DNA of 64,000 bases from Hydrogenivirga caldilitoris (lineage in GTDB: Bacteria > Aquificota > Aquificia > Aquificales > Aquificaceae): positions 62,001 through 126,000 of the forward strand of contig NZ_RCCJ01000001.1 of assembly GCF_003664005.1 (NCBI RefSeq), written 5' to 3'. The position numbers and the translations under genes were made by a program. Under the pieces are notes generated by a model, which worked only from the letters and a program-made list of their open reading frames with translations, had not been told where the DNA came from and made no database searches. Each line of letters begins with the position of its first letter. The first letter of the stretch is position 1. This document shows positions 37,742 to 47,040 of this stretch, piece by piece.

Positions 37742-39422
37742 AGCCAAGCCTCCTGTGAATGGCGAGGTAGGGTGGTGTTCTGAAGTGGGGTAGCCTGTAA
37801 ACGAAGTAGTAACGGGCTATGTGGTAGCTCGTATCAAATCCGTAGAAGTTCAGCTTCATCCTCTCAAGCTCTTCTTCCCTGCACCTCTTTATAAGCTCTT
37901 CCCACTCAGGACTCGTCCTCTCCTTTACCTTTTCCCTTATGAAACTATCAAACTCAGGTGAGTCTACAAACTCCTCAACCCTTCTCTTCAGCTCTCTCCT
38001 GAACTCCGAAGGAGTCCTCCCGAAGACCTTATCTATCAGACCCATCTCCTGAGCCTGCTCGGAGCTTACGGGCATCCTCCTCTCCATGACCTCCCTTCCC
38101 TTCTCCCAGCCTACCCTCTTGGGCAGTGTATAGGTCCAGAACTCTGAGCCGTAGAGGTTCCCGATGTTCTTGTAGTGGGGGTTGAGAACTACCCCTTTCC
38201 TTGCGAAGACGAGGTCGCATGTTAGGGCTAAGAAGACACCTCCGGCTCCTGCGTTCCCCTGCATACCTGCAACGGTGAGCCTATCAGGAGTTTTGAGTAT
38301 CTCCTCGCACAGGTCGTCCATGGCGTTTATGTTCCTCCAGGACTCGTCGGGCGGACTCTCGGCGTTCTCTATGGTGTTCAGGTTCATACCGTTGGAGAAG
38401 AAGTCCTCCTGACCGAGAAGGACTATAGCCTTGACGGGTCTTCTCTTCGCATACCTCACGACGTCTCTGAGTTTCTCGCACTGCTCGGTAGACATAGCCC
38501 CGTTGTAAAAGTTGAAGTATATGTATGCGATGTCCTTCTCTTCCTCGTAGAGGATTTCCCTGTATGTTCTAACCTCAACCTTCTCCCAGGGCTTTATGGG
38601 AACTTCCGGGACTCTTTCGGCTATCCCAGGGAAAACCCTCAGAACCGGCAGTTTTATGGAGTTCTTTCCCCTTCTCCTCACGTGGGTTATCCACACCGCT
38701 CCGTCAGTCGTTCCGATGCATACAGCCTCGTCCCTGTGAGCTATGACCTCACCCGGTCTTCCCCTAAGCTCCTCCTCCGGGAAGGCGTTGTAAAGTAAGA
38801 CTTCTTCACCGAATACCTTTTCGTCTAAGACTCCCGGCTGGCTGTCTGAAGCGTAAACCTTTCTGAGGACATCCTCCGTCGTGTCCCTCTCCCAGTCTAT
38901 CCTCCTTACACTCTGCTCCATCTTGGGGTTCCACTTGCCTTCCCTCTGGGGCTCTGGCTTGAAGCCTCCCCTCTCAAACTTATCTATAGCCTCCAAAACG
39001 CACTCAACGGCAGATTCCGTTACCTCGTTCCTGTAGAGGCTTGACTTCCTCGCAAACCTCATGGGGAACTCCCTCCAAGCCCAGACATCCCCCGCATCGT
39101 ACTCCTCGGTAGCCTCAATCAGGGTAACTCCCCACCTCCTTTCGTTCTTAAGAATTGCCCAGTCAAGGGCTGAGGGACCCCTGTCTCCGGGAGGACCGGG
39201 GTGAATTACCAAAGTTTTATATTTACTCCACACCTCGGCAGGTATCTTCCTCCTCAGGAAAGGGGCTATTATGAGGTCTGGTCTGTAAAGCTCTGCAGCC
39301 TCTATCATTAGCTCAGGATGGACGTCCAGCTCAACGGAAACCTCATGCCCCCTCTCGGTCAGCTCACAGTAGAGCCTCTGGGAAAGGGAGTTGAAGCGGT
39401 AGCAGTAGAAAAGTACCCTCAT
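37728..39422 (-). CDS. hypX: HypX, CO-ligand synthase for [NiFe] hydrogenase
   Basis: 564 residues. N-terminal formyltransferase-type domain with VIHPGPPGDRGPSALDWAI (about 71-90) binds 10-formyl-THF. The C-terminal enoyl-CoA hydratase/isomerase fold (about 300-480; GQEDFFSNGMNLNTIE, MQGNAGAGGVFLALTCDL) is where formyl-CoA is decarbonylated to CO for the Fe site. HypX is known from organisms making hydrogenase in the presence of oxygen, and an Aquifex HypX has been studied structurally. Its 3' end overlaps hynL by 14 bp, so it is not co-transcribed with the structural genes. Confidence 0.95.
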   Translation of the reverse strand: MRVLFYCYRFNSLSQRLYCELTERGHEVSVELDVHPELMIEAAELYRPDLIIAPFLRRKIPAEVWSKYKTLVIHPGPPGDRGPSALDWAILKNERRWGVTLIEATEEYDAGDVWAWREFPMRFARKSSLYRNEVTESAVECVLEAIDKFERGGFKPEPQREGKWNPKMEQSVRRIDWERDTTEDVLRKVYASDSQPGVLDEKVFGEEVLLYNAFPEEELRGRPGEVIAHRDEAVCIGTTDGAVWITHVRRRGKNSIKLPVLRVFPGIAERVPEVPIKPWEKVEVRTYREILYEEEKDIAYIYFNFYNGAMSTEQCEKLRDVVRYAKRRPVKAIVLLGQEDFFSNGMNLNTIENAESPPDESWRNINAMDDLCEEILKTPDRLTVAGMQGNAGAGGVFLALTCDLVFARKGVVLNPHYKNIGNLYGSEFWTYTLPKRVGWEKGREVMERRMPVSSEQAQEMGLIDKVFGRTPSEFRRELKRRVEEFVDSPEFDSFIREKVKERTSPEWEELIKRCREEELERMKLNFYGFDTSYHIARYYFVYRLPHFRTPPYLAIHRRLGFTPP

Positions 39423-39442
39423 GGTGAATACCTGTTCATTAT

Positions 39443-39448
39443 TATAAT
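39443..39448 (+). promoter_or_regulatory. -10 for leaderless isoaspartyl peptidase gene; mirror -10 for hypX
   Basis: TATAAT with exactly 6 nt to ATG 39455. The surrounding ATTATAAT also reads TATAAT on the minus strand (39441-39446), 18 nt before the hypX ATG, so one palindromic element may serve both divergent genes. Confidence 0.55.
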
Positions 39449-39454
39449 AGCTCC

Positions 39455-40384
39455 ATGAAGGCTATTGTCATCCACGGCGGTGCGGGGAGGTGGGAGGATA
39501 AGGACCTTAAAGAAGCCCTTGAGGTTATGGAGGAATCCCTTAAAAGAGGAATGGAAGTCCTGAAGGGAGGAAGGAGTTCTCTGGACGCTGTTGAGACAGC
39601 GATAAAGGTTATGGAGGACAGTCCATTATTCAACGCCGGGCTCGGTAGTGCCCTTACCTTGGATGGAAAGATTGAGATGGACGCCTGTGTGGTCGTGGAT
39701 GAGCCGAGGACGATAGGGGCGGTTATAGGTGTTGACGGTGTTAAGAACCCTATATCCCTTGCAAGGCTCATAGCCGAGAGGACGGACCACTGCATAATGC
39801 ACGGGGAGGGCGCAAAGAGACTTGCCGAAGTTTTCGGCTTAGAGTTCTCTTTCCTTATTACCGAAAGGGCGAAGGAGAGACTTGAGAAGATAAAGAGAAA
39901 GCTCCTTGAAGGGGAGCTTGAAGAAAAAGAGTTCTTTAGAAGGACAGCTGAACTGATGAGAAGGTACCCGGAGCTCTTTACGGGGACTGTCGGGGCTGTA
40001 GCTACCGACGGTAAAAGTGTCTGTGCCGGGACGTCCACAGGAGGTTCTCACATAAAGCTCTACGGAAGGGTTGGGGACACACCCATACCCGGAGCCGGAA
40101 CGTGGGCTGAAAGGGGTGTGGGGGCTTCGGCAACGGGGATAGGGGAGGGAATAATAAAGGTTCTGCTTACCAAAACCCTTGTGGATTACGTTCTCAGAGA
40201 TGGTGTTTCTATAAACGAAGCCTGTAAATTAGCCGTTCAGAGGACCGAGTATCCAGCGGGAGCTATAGCTCTGGACATAAGAGGAGTTCATGGCTGTTAT
40301 CACAACACGGATAAAATGCCTTACGGCTACGCCAACGAAAGGGGTGAGTTTATACTAAGATACTCATGCAAAGAGTCCTCATAA
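39455..40384 (+). CDS. Isoaspartyl peptidase/plant-type L-asparaginase (Ntn hydrolase)
   Basis: 309 residues. Self-cleaves before Thr178 in ELFTGTVGAVATD to expose the nucleophile; TSTGGSHIKLYGRVGDTPIPGAGTWA carries substrate-binding residues. Family role: hydrolysis of isoaspartyl dipeptides and asparagine, useful for protein-damage turnover at high temperature (inference). No Shine-Dalgarno. The 3' end overlaps the MATE gene by 19 bp. Confidence 0.93.
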   Translation: MKAIVIHGGAGRWEDKDLKEALEVMEESLKRGMEVLKGGRSSLDAVETAIKVMEDSPLFNAGLGSALTLDGKIEMDACVVVDEPRTIGAVIGVDGVKNPISLARLIAERTDHCIMHGEGAKRLAEVFGLEFSFLITERAKERLEKIKRKLLEGELEEKEFFRRTAELMRRYPELFTGTVGAVATDGKSVCAGTSTGGSHIKLYGRVGDTPIPGAGTWAERGVGASATGIGEGIIKVLLTKTLVDYVLRDGVSINEACKLAVQRTEYPAGAIALDIRGVHGCYHNTDKMPYGYANERGEFILRYSCKESS

Positions 40385-41724
40385 ACCCCGAAGCTCCCAA
40401 GTCGGAGAACGCAAAGAAGATAATTAAGTTAGCCTTCCCAATAATCGTCGTGAACCTCCTCTACACGGTAGAGAGCATGTTCTCCTTAGTCCTCGTCTCG
40501 GGTATATCTGCCTCGGCGGTGGCTGCCGTAGGCTTCAGCCTATCACTCCTGTGGTTCATCTACTCTCTGATGGCTCTCTCCTACACCGGAACGAGCGTCC
40601 TTGTGGCTCAAAAGGTGGGTGCTGGTGAAGACCCCTCTCCCGTCCTCTCTTCGGGACTGCTCATCTCCTTCCTGATAGCCCTTCCTTTAACCTTTTTCGG
40701 TAAGGACCTTGTCCTTTACCTTATGTCCCTTCTCGGGGCTTCCGACAGGGTGGTGTCCCTCTCCTCCGAATATCTGACACCCATCTTCTGGTTCATAACA
40801 GTGGGTTTCATGACCAACACCTTCTACGGAGCCTTCAACGGGGCAGGGGATACGAGAACACCCATGAAGGTGGCGGTGCTGATGAACGTAGTGAATATAT
40901 CCACCGCCTATTGCCTTATATACGGAAAGTTTGGACTCCCGAAGCTCGGTGTCCAGGGTGCGGGATGGGGAATAGTCTTCTCGGAGCTCTTAGCCTTCCT
41001 GATATACCTCTACCTCACAAGGGTTCTGAAGAAACCTTTTCCTCTCCTTTTCAGCGTGGACAAAGAAACCCTTCTTAAGATGGTGAGGATAGGCACCCCG
41101 ACAGCTGTTGAAAGAGCGGTTACGAGCCTCTCCTTTAATGTCTTCGTTGGTTTCATCGCCCATTTTGGAGACAAGGTTTTAGCAGCTCACCAGGTAGGTC
41201 TCAGGATTGAAGGTATATCCTTCATGGTAGGCTTTGGCTTTATGGTAGCGAGTACCGTTATAGCTGGGCAGAACTACGGAGCTAAGAACTTACCTGGTCT
41301 TATTTACGGTGTCAGATTTACAGCCAATTTAACGGCTGCACTGATGGGAATTCTTGGTCTAGTGCTTATACTCTTTCCCAAATACCTCTCCCTTCCCTTC
41401 AGCAGAGACCCTGAGGTTATAAGATGGGCTGTTTACTACCTGATAATAGTCGGTATATCTCAGGTCCCTATGGCTTATGCCGTGATATTCTCAGGAGCTT
41501 TAAAGGGGATGGGAAGAACCACTATACCCATGGTGGTAAACATAGCCTCCTTCTGGCTCTTCAGGATAATACCCTCCTACTTGTTCTTGAAGTTTATCCA
41601 CTCCCCCCTCGTTCCCTGGACCTTCATGACCGTTGAGATGTTCCTGAGGGCTCTCCTCTTCTACTTGGCTTTTAAAAGGGAGCTCAGACGTCAAAGCCCT
41701 TCATTTTCTCCTCAACCTGATTAG
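40366..41724 (+). CDS. MATE-family efflux transporter
   Basis: 452 residues with 12 predicted membrane helices in two related halves, each with MATE-like segments ([17 protein letters not shown] in half 1, [19 protein letters not shown] in half 2). Members export drugs or cations by Na+ or H+ antiport; substrate unknown. The ATG lies 19 bp inside the preceding gene. The 3' end overlaps the convergent chemoreceptor by 41 bp, the longest overlap in the window. Confidence 0.92.
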   Translation: MQRVLINPEAPKSENAKKIIKLAFPIIVVNLLYTVESMFSLVLVSGISASAVAAVGFSLSLLWFIYSLMALSYTGTSVLVAQKVGAGEDPSPVLSSGLLISFLIALPLTFFGKDLVLYLMSLLGASDRVVSLSSEYLTPIFWFITVGFMTNTFYGAFNGAGDTRTPMKVAVLMNVVNISTAYCLIYGKFGLPKLGVQGAGWGIVFSELLAFLIYLYLTRVLKKPFPLLFSVDKETLLKMVRIGTPTAVERAVTSLSFNVFVGFIAHFGDKVLAAHQVGLRIEGISFMVGFGFMVASTVIAGQNYGAKNLPGLIYGVRFTANLTAALMGILGLVLILFPKYLSLPFSRDPEVIRWAVYYLIIVGISQVPMAYAVIFSGALKGMGRTTIPMVVNIASFWLFRIIPSYLFLKFIHSPLVPWTFMTVEMFLRALLFYLAFKRELRRQSPSFSPQPD

Positions 41725-43336
41725 ACACCTTACCTATCTTCCTTATCTCACCAACAATTTCCTTCACGCTGGCGGTATTCTTCTCAGATACGTTTGTAAT
41801 CTCGGTCATGTTGTCCCTTATTATGTCTATGGCTCTGCTCTGTTCCTCCATCGCTGTGGCTATAGTATCTATTATGTTGGCTATCTCCTTGGTAACCTCT
41901 TCAATCTTCTTATAACTCTCAACGACATCCTCTGAGGCTGTCCTACCCTCTTCCACGGTGTTCATAGCCTTCTCAACGAGAGCTGCTATATCCTTTGCAG
42001 CGTTTCCTGATATCTCTGCCAGCCTTCTTACCTCATCGGCAACCACCGCAAAGCCTCTTCCCATTTCCCCTGCTCTCGCCGCTTCTATCGCTGCGTTCAG
42101 GGCTAAGAGGTTCGTCTGCTCCGCTATGTTTATTATCGTCTCCGTTATGGAACTTATCTCCTGACTTACCTTTACAATGTTCCCTATAGCAGAGTGCATC
42201 ACATCCACCTTATCTTTTCCAGTCTTTATGCTCTCCTCCATATCCGTGGATATATTTCTTGCCCTTAAAGTCTCTTCTGATATTTGTCTCAGCGCTTCTG
42301 AGGTTTCATCAACGGAGGTCATTATGCTCGCTATACTGCTGTTGAGGTTGTCGTTCTCCCTCTCTATTCTGTCAGCGTTCTTTTCCAGGACCTTTATACT
42401 ACCCGCTATTGTTTCAAGACCGCTTTTGGCTTCCCTGAGAGCGTTCTGTAGGTCGGATAGGGAGCTGTTTATATAACCTTTTAACTCCTCAATGTCACCT
42501 TTGTACTCACCCTGTACTCTCACCTTCAGGTTTCCTTTTGAGACCTTCATCATCACGTCTCTTATTGACACTATTGCACTCCCTATGTCCCTCACCATCT
42601 GCTCTAAAGAGCTTACAAGTCTGTCCAGTTCGTTCTTAAACTTGCTGAACTGCACGTTTTTAAACTGCATCTGCTTTGCAAGCTCTTCAACGGTTGAGGA
42701 CAGGGTGTTTATGTAACCTATTATTCCCTTTGATACGAGCAGAAGGACAGCAGATACTATTAGTACGGAAGGTATGGTGATACCTATAACCAGAACGCTG
42801 GCAAGGAATACACTTCTTTCAAGCTCCTTCTGCTCAGCACTTATATGCTTTAGCCTTAGCTTTATGAGGGTGTCAAGGGTATCTATCGTATCCTTAAAGC
42901 CCTTCTTTTCCGCTTCAATCAAAGCGGTCTTTGCCTCGTCGTAAGCTTCCAACTCCAGAAGTTGTATGACGTTCTCAAGGTCCCCTTGATAGGTAAAGAA
43001 GGCGAGGTTCCTTGTCAGTTCCGCCTCTTCTTTGCTGAGCTCCTTCTCCCTTTTCTTCAGGATTGCAAGCTTTTCCAGATAACTCTTCACATTTTCCTTT
43101 ATGTTTTTCCTCGCCTCCTGATCCTGGGGGTTGAATATAAGGTTCCTTATCGCTATGGCTGCGAACAGCATGTTTAGCTTCATATCCTTGTATATGTCAA
43201 GCTCTTCAACTGAGCTCTGCACATCCCTGATGGACTTTACAACCCTTTGCTCTGTAACGTACAGGACTGCAGCTACAGCTACTCCAACCACCACAAGGAG
43301 AGCATTTACCGTCAGCAGCTTACCCTTTATGGTCAT
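41684..43336 (-). CDS. Methyl-accepting chemotaxis protein
   Basis: 550 residues. Membrane segments at about 7-27 and 178-202 bracket a helical periplasmic sensor of about 150 residues (four-helix-bundle type). A HAMP-like region follows, then a long coiled coil with the conserved hairpin tip [38 protein letters not shown]. No C-terminal CheR-docking pentapeptide is present. AAGGAGGTT precedes the ATG, with a sigma-28-like promoter further upstream. Confidence 0.94.
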   Translation of the reverse strand: MTIKGKLLTVNALLVVVGVAVAAVLYVTEQRVVKSIRDVQSSVEELDIYKDMKLNMLFAAIAIRNLIFNPQDQEARKNIKENVKSYLEKLAILKKREKELSKEEAELTRNLAFFTYQGDLENVIQLLELEAYDEAKTALIEAEKKGFKDTIDTLDTLIKLRLKHISAEQKELERSVFLASVLVIGITIPSVLIVSAVLLLVSKGIIGYINTLSSTVEELAKQMQFKNVQFSKFKNELDRLVSSLEQMVRDIGSAIVSIRDVMMKVSKGNLKVRVQGEYKGDIEELKGYINSSLSDLQNALREAKSGLETIAGSIKVLEKNADRIERENDNLNSSIASIMTSVDETSEALRQISEETLRARNISTDMEESIKTGKDKVDVMHSAIGNIVKVSQEISSITETIINIAEQTNLLALNAAIEAARAGEMGRGFAVVADEVRRLAEISGNAAKDIAALVEKAMNTVEEGRTASEDVVESYKKIEEVTKEIANIIDTIATAMEEQSRAIDIIRDNMTEITNVSEKNTASVKEIVGEIRKIGKVSNQVEEKMKGFDV

Positions 43337-43360
43337 ATCCTAACCTCCTTACCTCAAAAA

Positions 43361-43388
43361 TAATCGGAAGTAAACGATGGATATTTTA
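43361..43388 (-). promoter_or_regulatory. Sigma-28 (FliA)-like promoter of the chemoreceptor gene
   Basis: On the minus strand TAAA (43388-43385), 16 nt, then TCCGATTA (43368-43361), close to the flagellar consensus TAAA-N15-GCCGATAA. The leader of about 20 nt contains AAGGAGGTT. The plus strand shows a weaker counterpart (AACGATGG) toward flgN. Confidence 0.5.
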
Positions 43389-43402
43389 TAGGAGGTTCAG
43401 AC

Positions 43403-43657
43403 TTGGAAGGGATTGAAGAAAAGCTCAGCCGTATAAAGGAGAGGCTGCTTGACCCTTTCAACGTGGAGAACCTTGAAAAGGACTTTGAAGAGCTCCTTGG
43501 TCTCATGAAGAAGGCAGCGCCAGAAGAACTGGAAAAGGCGAGAGGGGAGTTTGAGGAAGTCAAGAAACTCCTCTCCAGGAATCTGTCCATAATATCAGGG
43601 AGTTTGAAACCTATCCTTGAGAGGGGACAGGGTGGACTCTTCTCACGGAGGGTGTGA
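43403..43657 (+). CDS. Small FlgN-like protein, probable chaperone for FlgK/FlgL
   Basis: 84 residues, entirely helical and charged, no membrane segment. TTG start supported by GGAGGT 6 nt upstream; no ATG is available. It sits directly before flgK, overlapping it by 1 bp, the usual place for flgN, and the fold prediction (coiled-coil helices) suits a FlgN-type export chaperone. Sequence identity to FlgN cannot be verified by eye, so the call rests on position and character. Confidence 0.55.
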   Translation: MEGIEEKLSRIKERLLDPFNVENLEKDFEELLGLMKKAAPEELEKARGEFEEVKKLLSRNLSIISGSLKPILERGQGGLFSRRV

Positions 43658-45243
43658 TGTTTGGAGCTTCCTTCGGTATAATCTCCCAGGCTCTTGAGAT
43701 ATACAGAAAATCCCTTGATATACATAACAGGAACGTTATTAACGCCAACAACCCGGACTATGTTCAGGAAGACCCTGTTGTGGAGAGCTTTGCCCCTGTA
43801 GGCATAAACTTTCAGGACGTGAGGAGGGACCAGAACATATACTACGTTAACCTCAGAAATGCGAAACTGTCCCTTGTTAGATACCTTGAGGAGAGGAGCG
43901 GGGTTCTTGAAAACGTTGAAGGTATATTTCAGGAGCTTTTTGAGGGGACAGGGATAAGCGACTACACAAACAGATTTTACAGTGCCTACCTTGACCTTAT
44001 GAAAGACCCTACCAACGAGGGGGCAAAGAACGAACTTTACAATGCGGCAAAGAGCCTATCAGACTTTTTAAGGGATAAATCAAGGGATATAGACGCTCTA
44101 AGCAACAGCATAGACTACAGCCTCAGGGACGTGGTCTCCAAAATAAACGAGCTGAACAGGAAACTCTTCAATATAAACAAAGAGATAACGGTAATGTATG
44201 CCCAGAACTATGCCAGGGGCAAGGACTATAAGAACCTGTTGGATACTAGGGATAAATACCTCAGGGAGCTCTCTGAACTCATAAACATAAACGTTCAGCA
44301 GGATGAGCTCGGAAGGGTGAAGGTAACTACCTCCAAGGGGTTTGCCCTCGTTGATTTTCAGGATAATTACTGGCAGTTAGAGTTCACGGGAGGAAGACTT
44401 TACTGGAAGTCTAAGGACGGAAACGATGTGGATATAACGGACGTTCTGGAATCAGGAAAGGTTAAAGCCCTCCTTGACGCAAAGGCAGACCTGGGAAGAT
44501 TCAAGAGTGAGTTGGATAGTATAGCTGCCCAGCTGATATCCGAGGTGAAACTACCCAGAGAGAACAGCGGGACTTGGTACCTCCTGACAAACTTAAGTGA
44601 CCCAACCCAGCCTCTTTCTACTTACGGTCTTGACGGAGACCTACAGTTCTATGATGCCTCTACAGACCCACCTACACTCCTTGCAACTATAAGTAATTAC
44701 GGAACTTTGTCCTTGAACGACCTGGCAAATGCTATAAATGCCAATGCAACCCTGACATCAGCGGGCTTCTCTGCAACTGTAGTAACTAACCCAGACGGGA
44801 CCTACACTCTAAGGATAGACAACGCGGGTTCAAATTATTCTGTTGTGGATACAGGAAACAATATATATGAAAGTTCTCCCGTGTTTACCGGAACCGATTC
44901 CTCCGACATAGCTCCTGTAAGCACCCTGCGCTCAGATATTGACGATATAGACTTCTCCCTTACAGACACCTTCAGCGATTATGCAAACACGTGGTGGGAT
45001 AATTCAAAAAGGAGGGTCAGTGATTTCATCAGTGATATATCCACAACCCAGGCTGACCTTAAGGACAAGCTCAGGATAGAATCCGCTCTGCTGGAATCCC
45101 TTGACAGGAAGTTGAAAGAAATGCAGGGAGTTTCAATTGATAGGGAGTTCATGGAGATAATGAAGGTTCAGAGGACTTACGAGGCTGTTGCGAAGATAGT
45201 TACCACTATAGACGAGCTCCTTCAGACAACTTTGAACATGTGA
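43657..45243 (+). CDS. flgK: Flagellar hook-associated protein 1, FlgK
   Basis: First hook-filament junction protein, 528 residues from ATG 43657 (a GTG one codon earlier is possible). Conserved N terminus (FGIISQALEIYRKSLDIHNRNVINANNPDYVQE) and C terminus (IDREFMEIMKVQRTYEAVAKIVTTIDELLQTTLNM) form the D0/D1 coiled coil. Residues about 305-410 form an insert closely related to one in FlgL. Followed by flgL 8 bp downstream. Confidence 0.95.
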   Translation: MFGASFGIISQALEIYRKSLDIHNRNVINANNPDYVQEDPVVESFAPVGINFQDVRRDQNIYYVNLRNAKLSLVRYLEERSGVLENVEGIFQELFEGTGISDYTNRFYSAYLDLMKDPTNEGAKNELYNAAKSLSDFLRDKSRDIDALSNSIDYSLRDVVSKINELNRKLFNINKEITVMYAQNYARGKDYKNLLDTRDKYLRELSELININVQQDELGRVKVTTSKGFALVDFQDNYWQLEFTGGRLYWKSKDGNDVDITDVLESGKVKALLDAKADLGRFKSELDSIAAQLISEVKLPRENSGTWYLLTNLSDPTQPLSTYGLDGDLQFYDASTDPPTLLATISNYGTLSLNDLANAINANATLTSAGFSATVVTNPDGTYTLRIDNAGSNYSVVDTGNNIYESSPVFTGTDSSDIAPVSTLRSDIDDIDFSLTDTFSDYANTWWDNSKRRVSDFISDISTTQADLKDKLRIESALLESLDRKLKEMQGVSIDREFMEIMKVQRTYEAVAKIVTTIDELLQTTLNM

Positions 45244-45251
45244 GGTGAGAT

Positions 45252-46697
45252 ATGAAAGTACCTGACAGCTTGCTGTATACGATTTTTCAACAGCAGGACG
45301 AAAAATTAAGGGAGAGCATAGCCAGAAAGACGATGGAGATATCTACCGGTAAGAGGGTTCATAACCTTTCCGATGACCCGGTTGCAACCTTTAACATACT
45401 GAGCCTCAGGAAAGATATCTCCCAGCTCTCCCAGTTCTCTAAGAACAGACTCTTTTCTGACGTTAACCTCTCTTACATTGACTTTACCCTTAACAAGGTT
45501 TCAGACAAGATAAAAGCTCTCTATACTAAGGCTGTTCAGGCAAAGAATGAGCTCCATACTAAGGACGCCCTTATCGCCATGAGTGCAGAGTTTGATGAAG
45601 CCCTTGGTTTCCTCCTTGACAGGGCTAATGAAAAGGTTGGAGAGAACTATATATTTTCAGGTTCTGCTCTCACAACAAGACCCTTTTCTGCAAATTTCAC
45701 ATATCAAGGTTCCCAGGAACCCTTTAACGTTCAAATAGACGAGAGCAATTTTACCGAAGTCTTCTCCCCCGGTAGCAGGGTATTCTCTACAAACGTGTAT
45801 CAGCTTGACGCCTTCTTTACAACTCCCACGACCCCCTTTGGTGTATCGGGAACCCTAAACGTGAACTACAACAGCACTACCGTTAGCCTTGATTACGGGA
45901 GAGGAGTGTGGTACCTTGCCGGGAAGGTATCAGACCCGAATGAGCCTCTCACTAACTATGGTTTTGATGGAGACCTGATACTCTATGATAGCGGTATGAA
46001 CGAGCTTGCTCGTATATCCAACTATGGGCAGTATTCTCTAAACGACCTTATAACCCAGATAAACACAAGCTTTGGTAGTGAGAATATCAGTGCGTCTCTG
46101 GTTACCAACCCGGACGGAACTTATACGCTCCGTATCGCTGACGGAGATTCACCTGCGGATAATTTCATAGCCGACACTTCCGGCAACGTTCTTGAGAGTA
46201 ACAACCTGGAGAATTTTGTAAGCATATTCAACGGTATATCTCCGGGAGATGTGAATGCCTTTGTTCACCAGGCTCCCTCTGGTATGTACACCCTTAGGCT
46301 TGCCCCTGAAGATGTATCAACTACACTGAACCTGAGCTTCACGGGTTCCGGCTTGGGAAGTTTCTTCGCACCCAATATTTTCCAGCTGATAAACGAAGTA
46401 AAGGAGAAGCTTGCCAACGGGTTGAACCCGGACGACTCAGACCTTATGGCTGTTCAGCGGTCTTACGATAAGGTTGTCTCTGAGAGGAGCAGGTTCGGGA
46501 GTATACTTTCCCAGGTTAAAGACCAACAACCCGTTCAGGAGAACAGGATGGATGTCCTCAAAAAGCAGAAATCTGATAACGAGGAGGTTGAGCTTTCTGA
46601 AAGCATAATGGAGTACACCCGTTACAGAACAGCTTACGAAGCCCTCATGAGGATAGTTGCCGATACCAAGGATATGACCATACTCAGGTATATCTGA
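45252..46697 (+). CDS. flgL: Flagellar hook-associated protein 3, FlgL
   Basis: Second junction protein, 481 residues. N terminus MKVPDSLLYTIFQQQDEKLRESIARKTMEISTGKRVHNLSDDP and C terminus SESIMEYTRYRTAYEALMRIVADTKDMTILRYI are flagellin-like helices. It is longer than typical FlgL (about 300 residues) because of central insertions, including residues about 218-318, which match the insert in FlgK. The stop is 1 bp from the convergent gene's stop. Confidence 0.93.
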   Translation: MKVPDSLLYTIFQQQDEKLRESIARKTMEISTGKRVHNLSDDPVATFNILSLRKDISQLSQFSKNRLFSDVNLSYIDFTLNKVSDKIKALYTKAVQAKNELHTKDALIAMSAEFDEALGFLLDRANEKVGENYIFSGSALTTRPFSANFTYQGSQEPFNVQIDESNFTEVFSPGSRVFSTNVYQLDAFFTTPTTPFGVSGTLNVNYNSTTVSLDYGRGVWYLAGKVSDPNEPLTNYGFDGDLILYDSGMNELARISNYGQYSLNDLITQINTSFGSENISASLVTNPDGTYTLRIADGDSPADNFIADTSGNVLESNNLENFVSIFNGISPGDVNAFVHQAPSGMYTLRLAPEDVSTTLNLSFTGSGLGSFFAPNIFQLINEVKEKLANGLNPDDSDLMAVQRSYDKVVSERSRFGSILSQVKDQQPVQENRMDVLKKQKSDNEEVELSESIMEYTRYRTAYEALMRIVADTKDMTILRYI

Positions 46698-46698
46698 C

Positions 46699-47040
46699 CT
46701 ATTCTTCCTCTGTAAAAGCTCCGAGAACCGTCTCTATTATTGAGATTATCACCGATATTACGTTGGCAGCCAGCGCACCCTGGACGAGACCGATAGCTTC
46801 AACCTGGTCTCCGAGGAAGAACATAAAAAGAGCTGGAATCAGGTGAAGGTCTGCTACCAGGCTTGAAGCGAGCATCTCCGTGGATAAGACTCTGCCCTCA
46901 CCTATCTTGAGTATTGTGGCGGCTAAATTGGCAGCTACCGTTATTACAAGCTCGTAAGGATTCGGGCTAACTATAAAGCTTATGTTGGTTGTCAGAGCCA
47001 TAAGTATGAAGAAGTCTGTGATTATCTTCTTGTACCTCAT
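46699..47040 (-). CDS. Small four-helix membrane protein next to K+ channel gene, function unknown
   Basis: 113 residues, nearly all membrane: about four hydrophobic helices and a short acidic C-terminal tail (TEEE). Not recognised. Its start overlaps the stop of the potassium channel gene by 4 bp, so the two are co-translated and the protein may be a channel accessory subunit (inference from context only). Confidence 0.7.
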   Translation of the reverse strand: MRYKKIITDFFILMALTTNISFIVSPNPYELVITVAANLAATILKIGEGRVLSTEMLASSLVADLHLIPALFMFFLGDQVEAIGLVQGALAANVISVIISIIETVLGAFTEEE

